64,000 nucleotides of DNA from Cytobacillus oceanisediminis (GCF_004366035.1 NZ_SOEE01000002.1:124001-188000), one strand, 5' to 3'. Positions 25,230-34,329 are shown, numbered from the stretch's first letter. Notes: generated by a model not told the origin, from the sequence alone. Numbers and translations: made by a program.

Positions 25230-28194
25230 CGTAGATACCCTCCTTTTTCAGCATTTCCGGAATGGAGATAAAATCTTCCCGGCTCCATTTTTTTTCTGTT
25301 TCTACCCCAATATGCGGCTGAGGGTTCCCAAACCTGAAATTGTGATGAGGAAGCGGTGGGTCGCCGTCCCGTTCCAGCACTTCCATTTTCACCTGCATTT
25401 CCTTGTAGTTGGGCGTATGTGTAATTTTGTCATGATAGCTGCTGGTCAGCTTGTTGACTGCTCCCATTCCTTCAGTTGTATGCATTGGCAAATACAGTTC
25501 TTTACCCTTTACCTGATCTGTCACCCAAACTTTAACTTTGACATGGCCGTAAGGGGAGGTGAGGCGTACTAGACTGCCTGATTTGATATTCCGTTCGTCT
25601 GCCAGCTCAGGAGAAACTTCCAGCCATAGCTCCGGCACCTTATAGGAAATGCCTTCGGATTGATAGGTCATATTGCCTTCATGGAAATGCTCCAAAATTC
25701 TTCCATTATTCAAGTGAAGGTCGTACTCCTCTCCGGCTTCAAAAGGAGGAGTCCAATCCACTGTGATTAAGCGGGCTTTTCCATCCGGAAAATGGAACTT
25801 TTCCTTATAAAGCAATGGTGTATCCGTTCCATCTGGAGCAACAGGCCAAACAAGGCTTTCCCAGTTTTCAAGGCGCTTGTAGCTGACACCGGCAAACACA
25901 GGAGAAAGCTTAGCGGCTTCATCCATGATTTCACTTGGATCTTTATAAGTCCAGTCTGCTCCGAGCTTATTCGCAAGTTCCTGAAAAATGAACCAATCAG
26001 GTTTGCTGTCCCCTAGCGGTTCGAAAACTTTATTAAATCTTTGGATCCGCCGCTCTGTATTCGTGAAGGTTCCATCTTTTTCAAGGCTTGGCGCTGCCGG
26101 CAGAATCACATCCGCAAATTGGGCCGTCTTCGAAAAGAAAATATCCTGCACGACAAAGAAATCCAGTTTTTCAAACGCTTCGTGTACATAATTGATATTC
26201 GAATCCACAAGGCCCATTTCTTCCCCAAAGAGATACATAGCTTTTACTTTGCCAGCCTGGATGGCTTCTACAATCTGATGATTGTTGAGACCAGGGTTTT
26301 TAGGGAGTTCAGTGCCCCAGGCTTGTTCAAAGCGGGTGCGGATTTCATCATTTTCTATTGGCTGATATCCCGGAAGCCAGGTAGGCATTGTGCCAAAATC
26401 ACTCGCTCCTTGGACATTATTGTGGCCGCGAAGCGGGTAAGCTCCTGCGCCTGGTTTGCCAAAATTGCCTGTAACTAAAAGAAGGTTACTGATCGCGGTG
26501 CTTGTATCTGTGCCGCCTAAGTGCTGTGTAACACCCATTGCCCATAAAATGCAGGTACCGTTTGCATCATGAATCATTTCAGCAATCCTGATTAATGTTT
26601 TCTTTGAAATGCCGGTTACTTCCTCTGCATAATCAAGCGTGAATTTTTCAAGGGATTGAATGTATTCATCCGCATGGTTGACACGGGTGTTAAGGAATTC
26701 GCGGTCTTCCCACCCCTGGTCGATAAAGTATTTAGTGACAGCAGAGAGCCAGACAAGATCGGTTCCCGGTTTTGGATGAATATGCAAATCAGCCCGCTCT
26801 GCCAAATCATTTTTCCGGAGGTCGGCTACAATCAGCTTTTGGTCCGCCAATTTATGCGCCCGTTTAATCCGTGTTGCCAGAACAGGGTGTGATTCTGCCG
26901 GGTTCGCACCGACAACAATGATTAAATCCGAGCTTGCAATATCCTTCATCGTTCCGGAGTCACCGCCAATGCCGACTGTACGGATAAGACCCATGGAAGC
27001 GGGTGTCTGACAGTATCTAGAACAGTTATCAATATTGTTTGTTTTAAAAATGGCCCTGGCAAGCTTTTGAAACAGATAATTTTCCTCGTTGGAACATTTG
27101 GAAGATGCGATAAAACCGAGGGCATCCGGTCCATTTTCTTCTTTGATGTCAGTGAATTTTTCCGCAATCAGAGAGAGGGCCTCATCCCATGTGGCTTCAA
27201 AGAATTTTTCGCCTTTTCTGATTAGAGGCTTGGTGAGGCGTTCTTTGCTGTTCACAAAGCTCCAGCCGAACTTTCCTTTCACACAAGTCGAAATTCCATT
27301 AACAGGAGCTTCAGGGGACGGCTGAATTTTGAGAATTTCCCGGTCTTTCGTCCAAACCTCGAAGCTGCAGCCGACCCCGCAATAAGTACAGACTGTCTTT
27401 GTCCGCTTAATACGGGATTCCCGCATCGCTGCCTCTACATTGGAAATTGCAAAAATCTCTTTATAGCCAGGCTCAACTTCTTTCGTTAAATCAATCATCG
27501 GCTCAAGAAGAGGCTTTGGAATATTCGTGAGATAGCCGGCTTTGCCGAGCATTGATTTCTCCATTAATGCATTGCAGGGGCAAACTGTCACACAATGCCC
27601 GCAGGATACGCAGGAGGATTCATTTATGGGCACATCCTGATCCCAAATCACGCGCGGCTGCTCCCGGTCCCAGGCGATGCTCAGAACCTCGCTCACCTGC
27701 ACATCCTGGCATGCCTCCACACAAAGCCCGCATAGAATGCACTGATCCGGCTCATACCGGTAAAAGGGATTCGAAGCATCCTGAGGGTAGGGCTTTGGCT
27801 TAAATTCATACTTCTGATGCTCAATCTTAAAATGCTCCGCTGTATTATGCACTACACAATTTCCATTATTGTTATCGCAAACCGTACAATATAGCTCATG
27901 ATTTTTCAAGATGCGGGACATACCCTCAAGCTGGGCTTCCTTAGCCAGCTCCGAAACAGAACTTACCCTCAGATTCGGCTCAGCCTTCGTCCCACAAGAC
28001 CGTTTTAGCTCTCCATCAATTTCTACGTAGCATGTATCGCAAGTCTGAATGACGCCAACTCCTAAATCCGGCTGGGAAGAACAAATCCCCGGGAGAAAAT
28101 AATTATGATCCCGCGCTGCCTCAAAAATCGACTGTCCCGGTTTTGCTTCAATTTCCTTTTCATCCAGGTAAAAAGTGAATTTTCCTCCGTTCAT
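25204..28194 (-). CDS. Formate dehydrogenase-type molybdopterin oxidoreductase, alpha subunit (YjgC/YrhE-like)
   Basis: About 996 residues. Domains: 2Fe-2S ferredoxin-like (1-80), a His/Cys cluster region (CTVCDNNNGNC), two 4Fe-4S motifs (CILCGLCVEAC and CVSCGHCVTVC), the Fe4S4 domain of the molybdoenzyme (CTYCGVGC), then molybdopterin and dinucleotide-binding domains to the C-terminus. The active-site ligand is Cys395 in NCSRYCQTPAS, in place of selenocysteine. It oxidises formate, with electrons leaving through the N-terminal clusters. ATG at 28194 has AGGTGGTGG 6 nt upstream; an ATG at 28215 is in frame but poorly spaced. A 52-bp tandem array lies directly upstream. Confidence 0.92.
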   Translation of the reverse strand: MNGGKFTFYLDEKEIEAKPGQSIFEAARDHNYFLPGICSSQPDLGVGVIQTCDTCYVEIDGELKRSCGTKAEPNLRVSSVSELAKEAQLEGMSRILKNHELYCTVCDNNNGNCVVHNTAEHFKIEHQKYEFKPKPYPQDASNPFYRYEPDQCILCGLCVEACQDVQVSEVLSIAWDREQPRVIWDQDVPINESSCVSCGHCVTVCPCNALMEKSMLGKAGYLTNIPKPLLEPMIDLTKEVEPGYKEIFAISNVEAAMRESRIKRTKTVCTYCGVGCSFEVWTKDREILKIQPSPEAPVNGISTCVKGKFGWSFVNSKERLTKPLIRKGEKFFEATWDEALSLIAEKFTDIKEENGPDALGFIASSKCSNEENYLFQKLARAIFKTNNIDNCSRYCQTPASMGLIRTVGIGGDSGTMKDIASSDLIIVVGANPAESHPVLATRIKRAHKLADQKLIVADLRKNDLAERADLHIHPKPGTDLVWLSAVTKYFIDQGWEDREFLNTRVNHADEYIQSLEKFTLDYAEEVTGISKKTLIRIAEMIHDANGTCILWAMGVTQHLGGTDTSTAISNLLLVTGNFGKPGAGAYPLRGHNNVQGASDFGTMPTWLPGYQPIENDEIRTRFEQAWGTELPKNPGLNNHQIVEAIQAGKVKAMYLFGEEMGLVDSNINYVHEAFEKLDFFVVQDIFFSKTAQFADVILPAAPSLEKDGTFTNTERRIQRFNKVFEPLGDSKPDWFIFQELANKLGADWTYKDPSEIMDEAAKLSPVFAGVSYKRLENWESLVWPVAPDGTDTPLLYKEKFHFPDGKARLITVDWTPPFEAGEEYDLHLNNGRILEHFHEGNMTYQSEGISYKVPELWLEVSPELADERNIKSGSLVRLTSPYGHVKVKVWVTDQVKGKELYLPMHTTEGMGAVNKLTSSYHDKITHTPNYKEMQVKMEVLERDGDPPLPHHNFRFGNPQPHIGVETEKKWSREDFISIPEMLKKEGIYDGESDQAN

Positions 28195-28326
28195 ACAGCA
28201 CCACCACCTATTCATTCATCCTATTTAAAAAGTATTTGTTAAAAGTGGGAAATGTATTACAAAATGGCCGGAATTGGCAGGGGGCGCTATGGGTCAAAAG
28301 ATGAAGACTGTCGCCATAGGTGGTTT

Positions 28327-29060
28327 ATAAAAGTCCAGAAATGGAGAGATGAATAGAAAATGATCGCCATGAGGAGTCATGGCGCCCAAAATTCAAAATG
28401 AGCGGAGAAAATGGTCGCTATAGAGGGGGGATGAAGCCCAAAAATGGAGAGGCGAGAAAAAAATGTTCGTCATAGAGGTGTTATGAAGCCCAAAATTCAG
28501 AGAGAGCGGAGAAAATGGTCGCTATAGAGGGGGGATGGAGCCCAAAAATGCAGAGGCGAGAAGAAAATGGTCGTCATAGAGGTGTTATGAAGCCCAAAAA
28601 TGGAGAGGCGAGAAGAAAATGGTCGTCATAGAAGTGTTATGAAGCCCAAAATTCAGTGAGAGCGGAGAAAATGGTCGCTATAAAGGGGGGATGGAGCCCA
28701 AAAATGCAGAGGCGAGAAGAAAATGGTCGTCATAAAGGTGTTATGAAGCCCAAAAATGCAGAGGCGAGAAGAAAATGGTCGTCATAGAGGTGTTATGGAG
28801 CCCAAAAATGCAGAGGCGGGAAGAAAACGGTCGCCATAAAGGTGTCATGAAGCCCAAAATTCAGAGAGAGCGGAGAAAACGCTCGCCATAGAGGAATCAT
28901 GAAGCCCAAAATTCAGAGAGAGCGAAGAAAATGGTCGCTATAGAGGGTTGATGGAGCCCAAAAATGCAGAGGCGAGAAGAAAATGGTCGTCATAGAGGTG
29001 TTATGAAGCCCAAAAATGGAGTAGCAAGGAGCAAACGGCCGCCGTAAGGAATCCATGATA
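28327..29060. repeat. Non-coding tandem array, 52-bp period, about 14 units
   Basis: From 28379 (unit start ATGGCGCCC) to 29054 thirteen consecutive units keep an exact 52-bp period with no indel; unit 13 begins at 29003. A degenerate unit precedes (28327) and a partial one follows (29055). The typical unit is ATG(A/G)AGCCCAAAAATGCAGA, then GGCGAGAAGAAAATGGTCGT and CATAGAGGTGTT. Two subtypes alternate, with AATGCAGAGGCGAGAAG or ATTCAGAGAGAGCGGAG in the middle. Because 52 is not a multiple of 3 the array cannot be a coding repeat. There are no spacers, so it is not CRISPR. It occupies the gap between a lipoprotein gene and fdh, both on the minus strand. Confidence 0.92.
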
Positions 29061-29117
29061 CCCAAAGAAGAAGAAAACCATAACAGTGAAGTTTCATGTC
29101 ATATCTGCTTTTTGTTA

Positions 29118-29534
29118 TTAATTATTAGTTATTAGTTCATTCAGGGTTTGGGCATTTTCTTTGTCTAAGGTTCCTAATGCATTTTTTTCTCTGTGAAAAA
29201 TCGCTGCAGGTCCATCTTTCTTGCTGAACCATATTGAGTACTCAGTCAATCTCTCTGGCATATTTTTATCATAAGTAAAGAATAAAGTGGCTATCACATC
29301 TTCTTTTTCAGCCATTTGGGGCTTTATGTCTGCCTCCCATTCAATGCTTGAGAATATTTCTCTTAAGGATTTAATCTTTTCTTTTTCAGTTATAATGAAT
29401 TCTTTTTCACTTTTTTCTTGTGAGATATCAACTCTAGTCAACTGGTCCAGGTCCAATTCATTTGAGGCATCCTTTGAACATCCAATTAAAAGCAAGAAGA
29501 TAATAATAGATAAAATAATAGGGCTTTTTTTCAT
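29118..29534 (-). CDS. Hypothetical lipoprotein
   Basis: A 138-residue protein with a lipoprotein signal (MKKSPIILSIIIFLLLIGCS; lipobox LIGC, Cys19). The mature part is acidic and alternates beta and charged helical stretches (EKIKSLREIFSSIEWEAD, EDVIATLFFTYD). I recognise no family. It is probably anchored to the outer face of the membrane. It stands alone between the 52-bp array and the 6S RNA locus. Confidence 0.65.
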   Translation of the reverse strand: MKKSPIILSIIIFLLLIGCSKDASNELDLDQLTRVDISQEKSEKEFIITEKEKIKSLREIFSSIEWEADIKPQMAEKEDVIATLFFTYDKNMPERLTEYSIWFSKKDGPAAIFHREKNALGTLDKENAQTLNELITNN

Positions 29535-29642
29535 TTAAATTCCTCCGGCTGGTTCATTAGTGTAAAATATATTCAACACTAATTGCTCAACCCCTTTTTA
29601 AATGTTGTTTTTTTCGTACAATAAAAAGGCTGAGCATGCCTA

Positions 29643-29671
29643 TTGAAAAATCCGCCAGCATCCGTTAATAT
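29643..29671 (+). promoter_or_regulatory. SigA-type promoter of the 6S RNA
   Basis: TTGAAA (29643-29648), 17-nt spacer, TAATAT (29666-29671). The predicted start, 6-8 nt further, coincides with the 5' strand of the RNA's closing stem. Confidence 0.7.
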
Positions 29672-29677
29672 ATAAAT

Positions 29678-29875
29678 ACAAGCTGCATTGTTCGTAATCA
29701 TAATAAAGTTTTAACCTTTAAGCTGTAACAGGGAGTTTTACATTGAAACGGGAATGACAGGCCTTCGTCTATATGACAAGGAGGACAGGCAGGAATGTTT
29801 CTGCGAACACCCACTTTGAGGAGTGGTGGTTTAAAACTTTCTTATCCTTATTTACGGCAATGGCGGCTGTACATA
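29678..29875 (+). ncRNA. ssrS: 6S RNA
   Basis: A ~197-nt non-coding transcript, close to the ~200-nt B. subtilis 6S-1. Its ends pair (ACAAGCTGCATTGTTCGTAA with TTACGGCAATGGCGGCTGT) and the stem continues inside (AGTTTTAACC 29707-29716 with GGTTTAAAACT 29828-29838). A large central internal loop follows, with a small hairpin in its 3' strand (CCACT/GTGG near 29812-29825) and an apical hairpin around CCTTCGTC/GACAAGG. This is the open-promoter-mimic architecture of 6S RNA, which sequesters SigA RNA polymerase. It is called from structure, size and promoter, not from a database search. Confidence 0.7.
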
Positions 29876-29883
29876 CGTAAATT

Positions 29884-29914
29884 AAACCAGTTCCCAAGGG
29901 GAGCTGGTTTTTTT
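29884..29914 (+). terminator. Intrinsic terminator after 6S RNA
   Basis: AAACCAGTTCCC pairs with GGGGAGCTGGTTT (with one G-U and small asymmetry), followed by TTTT. It ends the transcription unit started at about 29678. Confidence 0.85.
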
Positions 29915-29978
29915 GCGTTTAGAAATCAAATTTCTGGTTAAACCAAGATAAACGACACATTAACAGGAGATGTAATAT

Positions 29979-30119
29979 ATGAAAGAGATTACGGAAAAAA
30001 GATATTGCGAAGTCTGCGGAAAAGAAACTGTACACATCGCCAGGGAAGATGCACTTGAAATTGAATACATCTGCAAGGAATGCCATCATGAGGAAGACAT
30101 CATTAAATCCTTTTTCTAA
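29979..30119 (+). CDS. 46-residue double-CxxC zinc-ribbon microprotein
   Basis: ATG at 29979 follows AGGAGA by 8 nt. The product has CEVC near residue 10-13 and CKEC near 32-35, spaced for a single zinc ribbon, and a short acidic C-terminus (HHEEDIIKSFF). No domain partner is fused. I know no function. It lies between the 6S terminator and the Mhq-type dioxygenase and has no visible terminator of its own. Confidence 0.6.
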   Translation: MKEITEKRYCEVCGKETVHIAREDALEIEYICKECHHEEDIIKSFF

Positions 30120-30131
30120 AGCCACCGATTA

Positions 30132-30183
30132 TTGACACCATTAGTAAGCCATGATAAAGTAAAATTATCTCGAATTAAAGATA
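30132..30183 (+). promoter_or_regulatory. Promoter and MhqR-like operator of the ring-cleaving dioxygenase
   Basis: TTGACA (30132-30137), 17-nt spacer and TAAAGT form a SigA promoter. The palindrome TATCTCGAATTAAAGATA at 30166-30183 falls on the transcription start and resembles the operator of MhqR, the MarR-type quinone-sensing repressor. Identity of the repressor is inferred; no mhqR gene is in the window. Confidence 0.6.
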
Positions 30184-30222
30184 TTTTATTTTAAGATAAA
30201 TAACAACGGGGAGGAAGTCCAC

Positions 30223-31200
30223 TTGAATCATTTAAAAGGTATTCACCATGTTACAGCTATTACAAGCAGTGCGGAAAAAAATTATGAGTTTTTCACTTAT
30301 ACATTAGGGATGCGTTTAGTAAAGAAGACAGTAAATCAAGATGACATCCAGACGTATCACTTATTTTTTGCCGATGATGCAGGAAGTCCTGGAACGGATA
30401 TGACATTTTTTGATTTTCCTGGTATTCCACAGGGATCTCACGGAACGGATGAAATATCGAAAACTTCATTCCGGGTTCCGACAGATGAAGCACTCGAATA
30501 TTGGGTAAAGCGGTTTGACCGCTTAGAGGTTCCACATTCCGGGATCAAAGAGCAGTTCGGCAAAAACACCCTGTCATTCACGGATTTTGATGACCAAAAA
30601 TACCAATTGATCTCTGATGAAGACAATAAAGGAGTACCCTCAGGCACACCTTGGCAGAATGGACCTATTCCGCTCGAATATGCGATCACTGGTCTGGGGC
30701 CGCTTTTTGTAAGGGTAGCTCAATTTGATTATTTTAAGGAAATGATGGAAAAGGTGCTTCATTTTAAGGAAATTGCTCAAGAAGGAGATTTCCATTTATT
30801 CGAAGTGGGTGAAGGGGGAAATGGGGCACAGGTGGTAGTGGAATATAACCCGTCTCTTCCTCAGGCACGCCAGGGGTATGGAACAGTCCATCACGCAGCA
30901 TTCCGCGTGGAAGATAAGTCTGTTCTCGAGGAATGGGATCAGCATTTGAGAGGCTTTGGCTTCCAGACTTCTGGATTTGTAGATCGCTTCTTCTTCGGTT
31001 CTTTATATTCCCGGGTTGCACCGCAGATTTTATTTGAATTCGCGACGGATGGCCCTGGATTTATGGGTGACGAGCCATATGAAACACTTGGGGAAAAACT
31101 TTCCCTGCCGCCATTCCTGGAGCCGAAAAGGGACCAAATCGAAAGCTATGTCCGTCCGATCGATACAGTAAGAAGCACGAAGAATTTTGAAAAAGAATAA
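30223..31200 (+). CDS. Ring-cleaving dioxygenase of the MhqA/MhqO type (VOC superfamily)
   Basis: A 325-residue two-domain vicinal-oxygen-chelate protein. The first half (GIHHVTAITSSAEKNYEFFT ... LGMRLVKKTVNQDD) and the second (GYGTVHHAAFRV ... FFGSLYSRVAPQILFEFATDGPGF) carry the metal-binding His and Glu of the fold. Members act against quinones or hydroquinone-like electrophiles. TTG at 30223 follows GGGGAGGAAG. An MhqR-like palindrome in the promoter supports induction by quinones. Confidence 0.85.
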   Translation: MNHLKGIHHVTAITSSAEKNYEFFTYTLGMRLVKKTVNQDDIQTYHLFFADDAGSPGTDMTFFDFPGIPQGSHGTDEISKTSFRVPTDEALEYWVKRFDRLEVPHSGIKEQFGKNTLSFTDFDDQKYQLISDEDNKGVPSGTPWQNGPIPLEYAITGLGPLFVRVAQFDYFKEMMEKVLHFKEIAQEGDFHLFEVGEGGNGAQVVVEYNPSLPQARQGYGTVHHAAFRVEDKSVLEEWDQHLRGFGFQTSGFVDRFFFGSLYSRVAPQILFEFATDGPGFMGDEPYETLGEKLSLPPFLEPKRDQIESYVRPIDTVRSTKNFEKE

Positions 31201-31207
31201 CGAGGCC

Positions 31208-31262
31208 AAAGGCACCTGTCATTCCACTGCTTTAACGCAGTGGAGGACAGTTGCCTTTTTTT
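31208..31262 (+). terminator. Intrinsic terminator after the dioxygenase gene
   Basis: AAAGGCACCTGTCATTCCAC... pairs with ...GTGGAGGACAGTTGCCTTT with a few mismatches, ending in a T run. Confidence 0.85.
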
Positions 31263-31307
31263 AGCGTATAATGGAGGGTATTCTTTAGAAAATAGGAGCA
31301 GAGGGCA

Positions 31308-32546
31308 GTGGAGAAACATAACAGCAAATACAGGTGGCTTGTCTTTAGCGCGGTTTTATTTACATACTTTTTAATCGTGAGCCAAAGAACAGCACCTGGT
31401 TTAATTACTGATCAATTAATGAAGGAATTCGGGGTGACAGCTGCGGCCATTGGGCTCCTGACGAGCATCCAATTTTTCGCCTATGCCAGCCTGCAGGTTC
31501 CCATTGGAATATTATCTGACCGTTTTGGCCCTAATGTATTTTTAATCGCCGGGACTCTTCTAAACGGAATCGGCACTTTATTATTCAGTTTTGCTGCGAA
31601 TGAATACATCCTTTTCGCGGCAAGAATGCTAGTCGGAATAGGTGATGCGACGATCTGGATAAATGTTGTCATCATTTTAGGGAGATGGTTTAAGGTAAAT
31701 GAATTTGTAAAATTGCTTGGTTTTGCGGGCATGTCCGGGAGCTTTGGATTTTTGCTCGCGACTGTGCCATTTTCCATTTGGATTTCCATATGGGGCTGGC
31801 GCATTCCTTTTTTGGCAGTGGGCATTATTTTGACCATCCTCGCCTTATTGCTGTATTTCATTTTAATTATGCAGCCTTCCCGGATGGGCATAGAACCTAA
31901 GAAAACAAAAGGTAAGAAGGAGCCAGCAGAGAAAACAGCAAACATCTTAAAGAGAATTTTTTCTGACCGTCAGGCATGGGCCACATTTTTGTGTCACTTT
32001 GGCGTGGTTGGCACTTATGTTGGCTTCATCGGTTCATGGGCAGTGCCATATGGAATGGAAATGTATGATTTGACCCGTTCCGAATCCAGCCAGCTAGTCA
32101 TGATAGGACTGATTGGGGCAATTATTGGTGCTCCGTTAATGAGCTTCATATCAGGACGGATGGGCAGCATCAAACGCCCTTATCTTTTTGCCCACATAAT
32201 CGTCGTTCTCGGTTGGGCAGTTTTTCTCGTATTCCAAGGCAAACCTCCATATCCGCTCCTGATTGCACTTTTTCTGGTCATGGGTTATGGGAATGGGGCT
32301 AGTACGCTGACATTTGCGATTGTCAGAAAATCATTTGACATAAGGGATGTGGGTGTCGTTTCAGGTTTTGCCAACACCGGCGGCTTTCTGAGTGCAGTTT
32401 TGCTGCCATTTATTTTTGGAAAAGTTTTGGATACATTTGAAGCAGGATACCAGTATGGATTTATTATTCCGGTCATCTTTTCTTTGATTGGACTGATGGG
32501 TGCAGGGTTAATAAATGAAAAAGGACGCCAATTGGTTAAAGGTTAA
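31308..32546 (+). CDS. MFS transporter
   Basis: A 412-residue 12-helix MFS protein resembling the phthalate/hexuronate-type (ACS) and glycerol-3-phosphate-like carriers (SQRTAPGLITDQLMKEFGV; LQVPIGILSDRFGPN as the loop 2-3 motif). It starts with GTG at 31308, 9 nt after AGGAG. The substrate cannot be deduced. The 47-nt gap to the SRPBCC gene has no terminator, so the two may share a transcript. Confidence 0.8.
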   Translation: MEKHNSKYRWLVFSAVLFTYFLIVSQRTAPGLITDQLMKEFGVTAAAIGLLTSIQFFAYASLQVPIGILSDRFGPNVFLIAGTLLNGIGTLLFSFAANEYILFAARMLVGIGDATIWINVVIILGRWFKVNEFVKLLGFAGMSGSFGFLLATVPFSIWISIWGWRIPFLAVGIILTILALLLYFILIMQPSRMGIEPKKTKGKKEPAEKTANILKRIFSDRQAWATFLCHFGVVGTYVGFIGSWAVPYGMEMYDLTRSESSQLVMIGLIGAIIGAPLMSFISGRMGSIKRPYLFAHIIVVLGWAVFLVFQGKPPYPLLIALFLVMGYGNGASTLTFAIVRKSFDIRDVGVVSGFANTGGFLSAVLLPFIFGKVLDTFEAGYQYGFIIPVIFSLIGLMGAGLINEKGRQLVKG

Positions 32547-32593
32547 CTTTATGCTGTATTTTGAGGACAAATATGCAAAAAGGAGACGAGAAT

Positions 32594-33073
32594 ATGAAAG
32601 CTTTATTAAAAAAAGAACCAAATGGCTATACTGCTGTCTTTGAAAGAAAGCTGAAACATCCCAGGGAAGATATCTGGGCGATGCTTACTGACAATAATCA
32701 GCTGAAAAAATGGTTTCCTGAGCTGCAGGCTGAGGATTTAAAGAATGGTGGAAAATTCAAATTTGATATGGGTGATGGCAGCTTTGAGGAAATGGAAATC
32801 CTCGGGTTTGAAAAGCCAGCGATCCTTGAATACACATGGGGCGATGATATTGTCCGCTTTGAACTGAATGAATTAAAGGGCGGGACAGAGTTGATTTTGA
32901 TTGAAAAAATCAGTAAAATAACAGATCATACACCACGGGATCTTGCAGGCTGGCATGTATGTCTTAATGTAATTGGACGTCTGCTTGATGGAGTAAAAGG
33001 AGGCAGCCGGAAAGAAGAATGGGAAAATTGGTATGAAGAATATAAAGCAGCAACTGAGACCCTAAAGCAATAA
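32594..33073 (+). CDS. SRPBCC (AHSA1-like) family protein
   Basis: A 159-residue START-like ligand-binding protein. The N-terminal strand and helix (YTAVFERKLKHPREDIWAMLTD) and DNNQLKKWFPE are typical of the Activator-of-Hsp90-ATPase-like branch, which binds hydrophobic ligands in a deep cavity. ATG at 32594 with AAGGAG is preferred over an in-frame ATG at 32561. The biological role is unknown. Confidence 0.8.
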   Translation: MKALLKKEPNGYTAVFERKLKHPREDIWAMLTDNNQLKKWFPELQAEDLKNGGKFKFDMGDGSFEEMEILGFEKPAILEYTWGDDIVRFELNELKGGTELILIEKISKITDHTPRDLAGWHVCLNVIGRLLDGVKGGSRKEEWENWYEEYKAATETLKQ

Positions 33074-33157
33074 TATAGAAAAAGGCTGACAAATTGTACT
33101 TAGTAGATCAGATAATGTGGAGAAAATCCGAAAACACAGAGTAATTAACATTTGTAT

Positions 33158-33203
33158 AAAAAAAGGGTGGGGTCAAAATTAAAGGAAACCCCATCCTTTT
33201 TTT
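33158..33203. terminator. Bidirectional terminator
   Basis: AAAAAAAGGGTGGGGT pairs with ACCCCATCCTTTTTTT (one G-U pair). It serves the SRPBCC gene (+) and the convergent AraC-type gene (-). Confidence 0.88.
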
Positions 33204-33259
33204 AATTTTAATGTGTAATATTCGAAAAAACACTTCATTAAATAAAATAATCATCCATT

Positions 33260-34129
33260 TTAATCGTTAACTTTTTTCTTTACTGCCATCCAAACCTCAC
33301 TATACACATTTTCCGGTGTACCGTTGTACTTTGTAAAAGAAATACCAGGTAGTTCTACCAGTTCATAATCTGATGAAGGCAGCCATTCAGAATAAATTTT
33401 TGCGGTAGTTTCTTGAAGTGTAGAAGGAAATGGTCCTTGGTTAGGGAAAATGGCCCATAAAGTTTCTTCAATAGTAATTTGCTCTAAATTATCGAATGGA
33501 TTTTCTTTTGTAGTTGCAAAACCTATCATGTGTGTTAAATACCCTTTTTCTTCTAAGAAACTTTCATCAAAATCATACGATACATTTAACACTTGATGAG
33601 GATATAAATCCGCTAATTGATGCATTTGATTTCTTTGCTGTTCTGTAATTGTCTTGGCCAGTTCTATGATGGCATTATTTTCACCTTCAAATTGAATTGG
33701 CACCCTTTTCGATACACCAACTATATTAAACAACTCTTTCTTTTCAATCTTAAATTCCATTGAAATTCCTCCTCTTATATCAATAAAGAATGAATATTTT
33801 GGAAATGATTTTTGAATTTTGTTTTTAATCACTTCTGAAGGCAAAAATCCACTCCATTCACGAAAGGCTCTTGAAAATCCTTCGATGGATTGATAACCAT
33901 ATTTGTAGGCAATATCGGTCACTTTTGCACCGTTAATCAGTTCAACATTTGCAACTGATAATCTCCTATTTTTGATGTACTCATTTAATGACATTCCAGC
34001 CATATACGAAAACATTCTTTTGAAATGATAATCAGATAATCCTACAATTTTTGATATCTCCTTTCCAGAGATTTCTTCCGTCAAATGTGTTTCAATATAA
34101 TCCATTAAATGATTGAATTCCTGTAACAT
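33260..34129 (-). CDS. AraC-family regulator with C-terminal GyrI-like effector domain
   Basis: A 289-residue protein with two AraC HTHs in the first 110 residues (ISKIVGLSDYHFKRMFSYMAG and VTDIAYKYGYQSIEGFSRAF) and a GyrI-like/BacT domain (about 125-289). This resembles multidrug-sensing regulators such as Rob/BmrR-type ligand domains. ATG at 34129 follows GGGGGAAATG. By eye it is more AT-rich than its neighbours, and it begins an accessory-looking patch up to 35.5 kb. Its target is unknown; the VOC gene nearby is a candidate. Confidence 0.85.
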   Translation of the reverse strand: MLQEFNHLMDYIETHLTEEISGKEISKIVGLSDYHFKRMFSYMAGMSLNEYIKNRRLSVANVELINGAKVTDIAYKYGYQSIEGFSRAFREWSGFLPSEVIKNKIQKSFPKYSFFIDIRGGISMEFKIEKKELFNIVGVSKRVPIQFEGENNAIIELAKTITEQQRNQMHQLADLYPHQVLNVSYDFDESFLEEKGYLTHMIGFATTKENPFDNLEQITIEETLWAIFPNQGPFPSTLQETTAKIYSEWLPSSDYELVELPGISFTKYNGTPENVYSEVWMAVKKKVND

Positions 34130-34295
34130 TCATTTCCCCCCTTCACAAATACATAATAATGATAAAAATCATAATTCACTCGATATTTTATATACGGAAT
34201 TTATCGGAACGCATTTCAATTAATTATAGTCATTGTCATTTGGCATTAAGCCTTTTTTAATAGGCTTTGTTAAATAGTATTGTTGTTTTTCAGGC

Positions 34296-34329
34296 AAAAA
34301 AAATGGGAACGACTGATTTGTACGTTCCC
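34296..34329 (-). terminator. Terminator of the VOC gene
   Basis: GGGAACG (34305-34311) and CGTTCCC (34323-34329) form the stem; on the minus strand it runs into TTTTTTTT (34303-34296). Confidence 0.75.

Noticed and set aside
28379-29054. CRISPR-like array
   Set aside because: Units are contiguous and nearly identical over all 52 bp; there are no unique spacers and no cas genes in the window.
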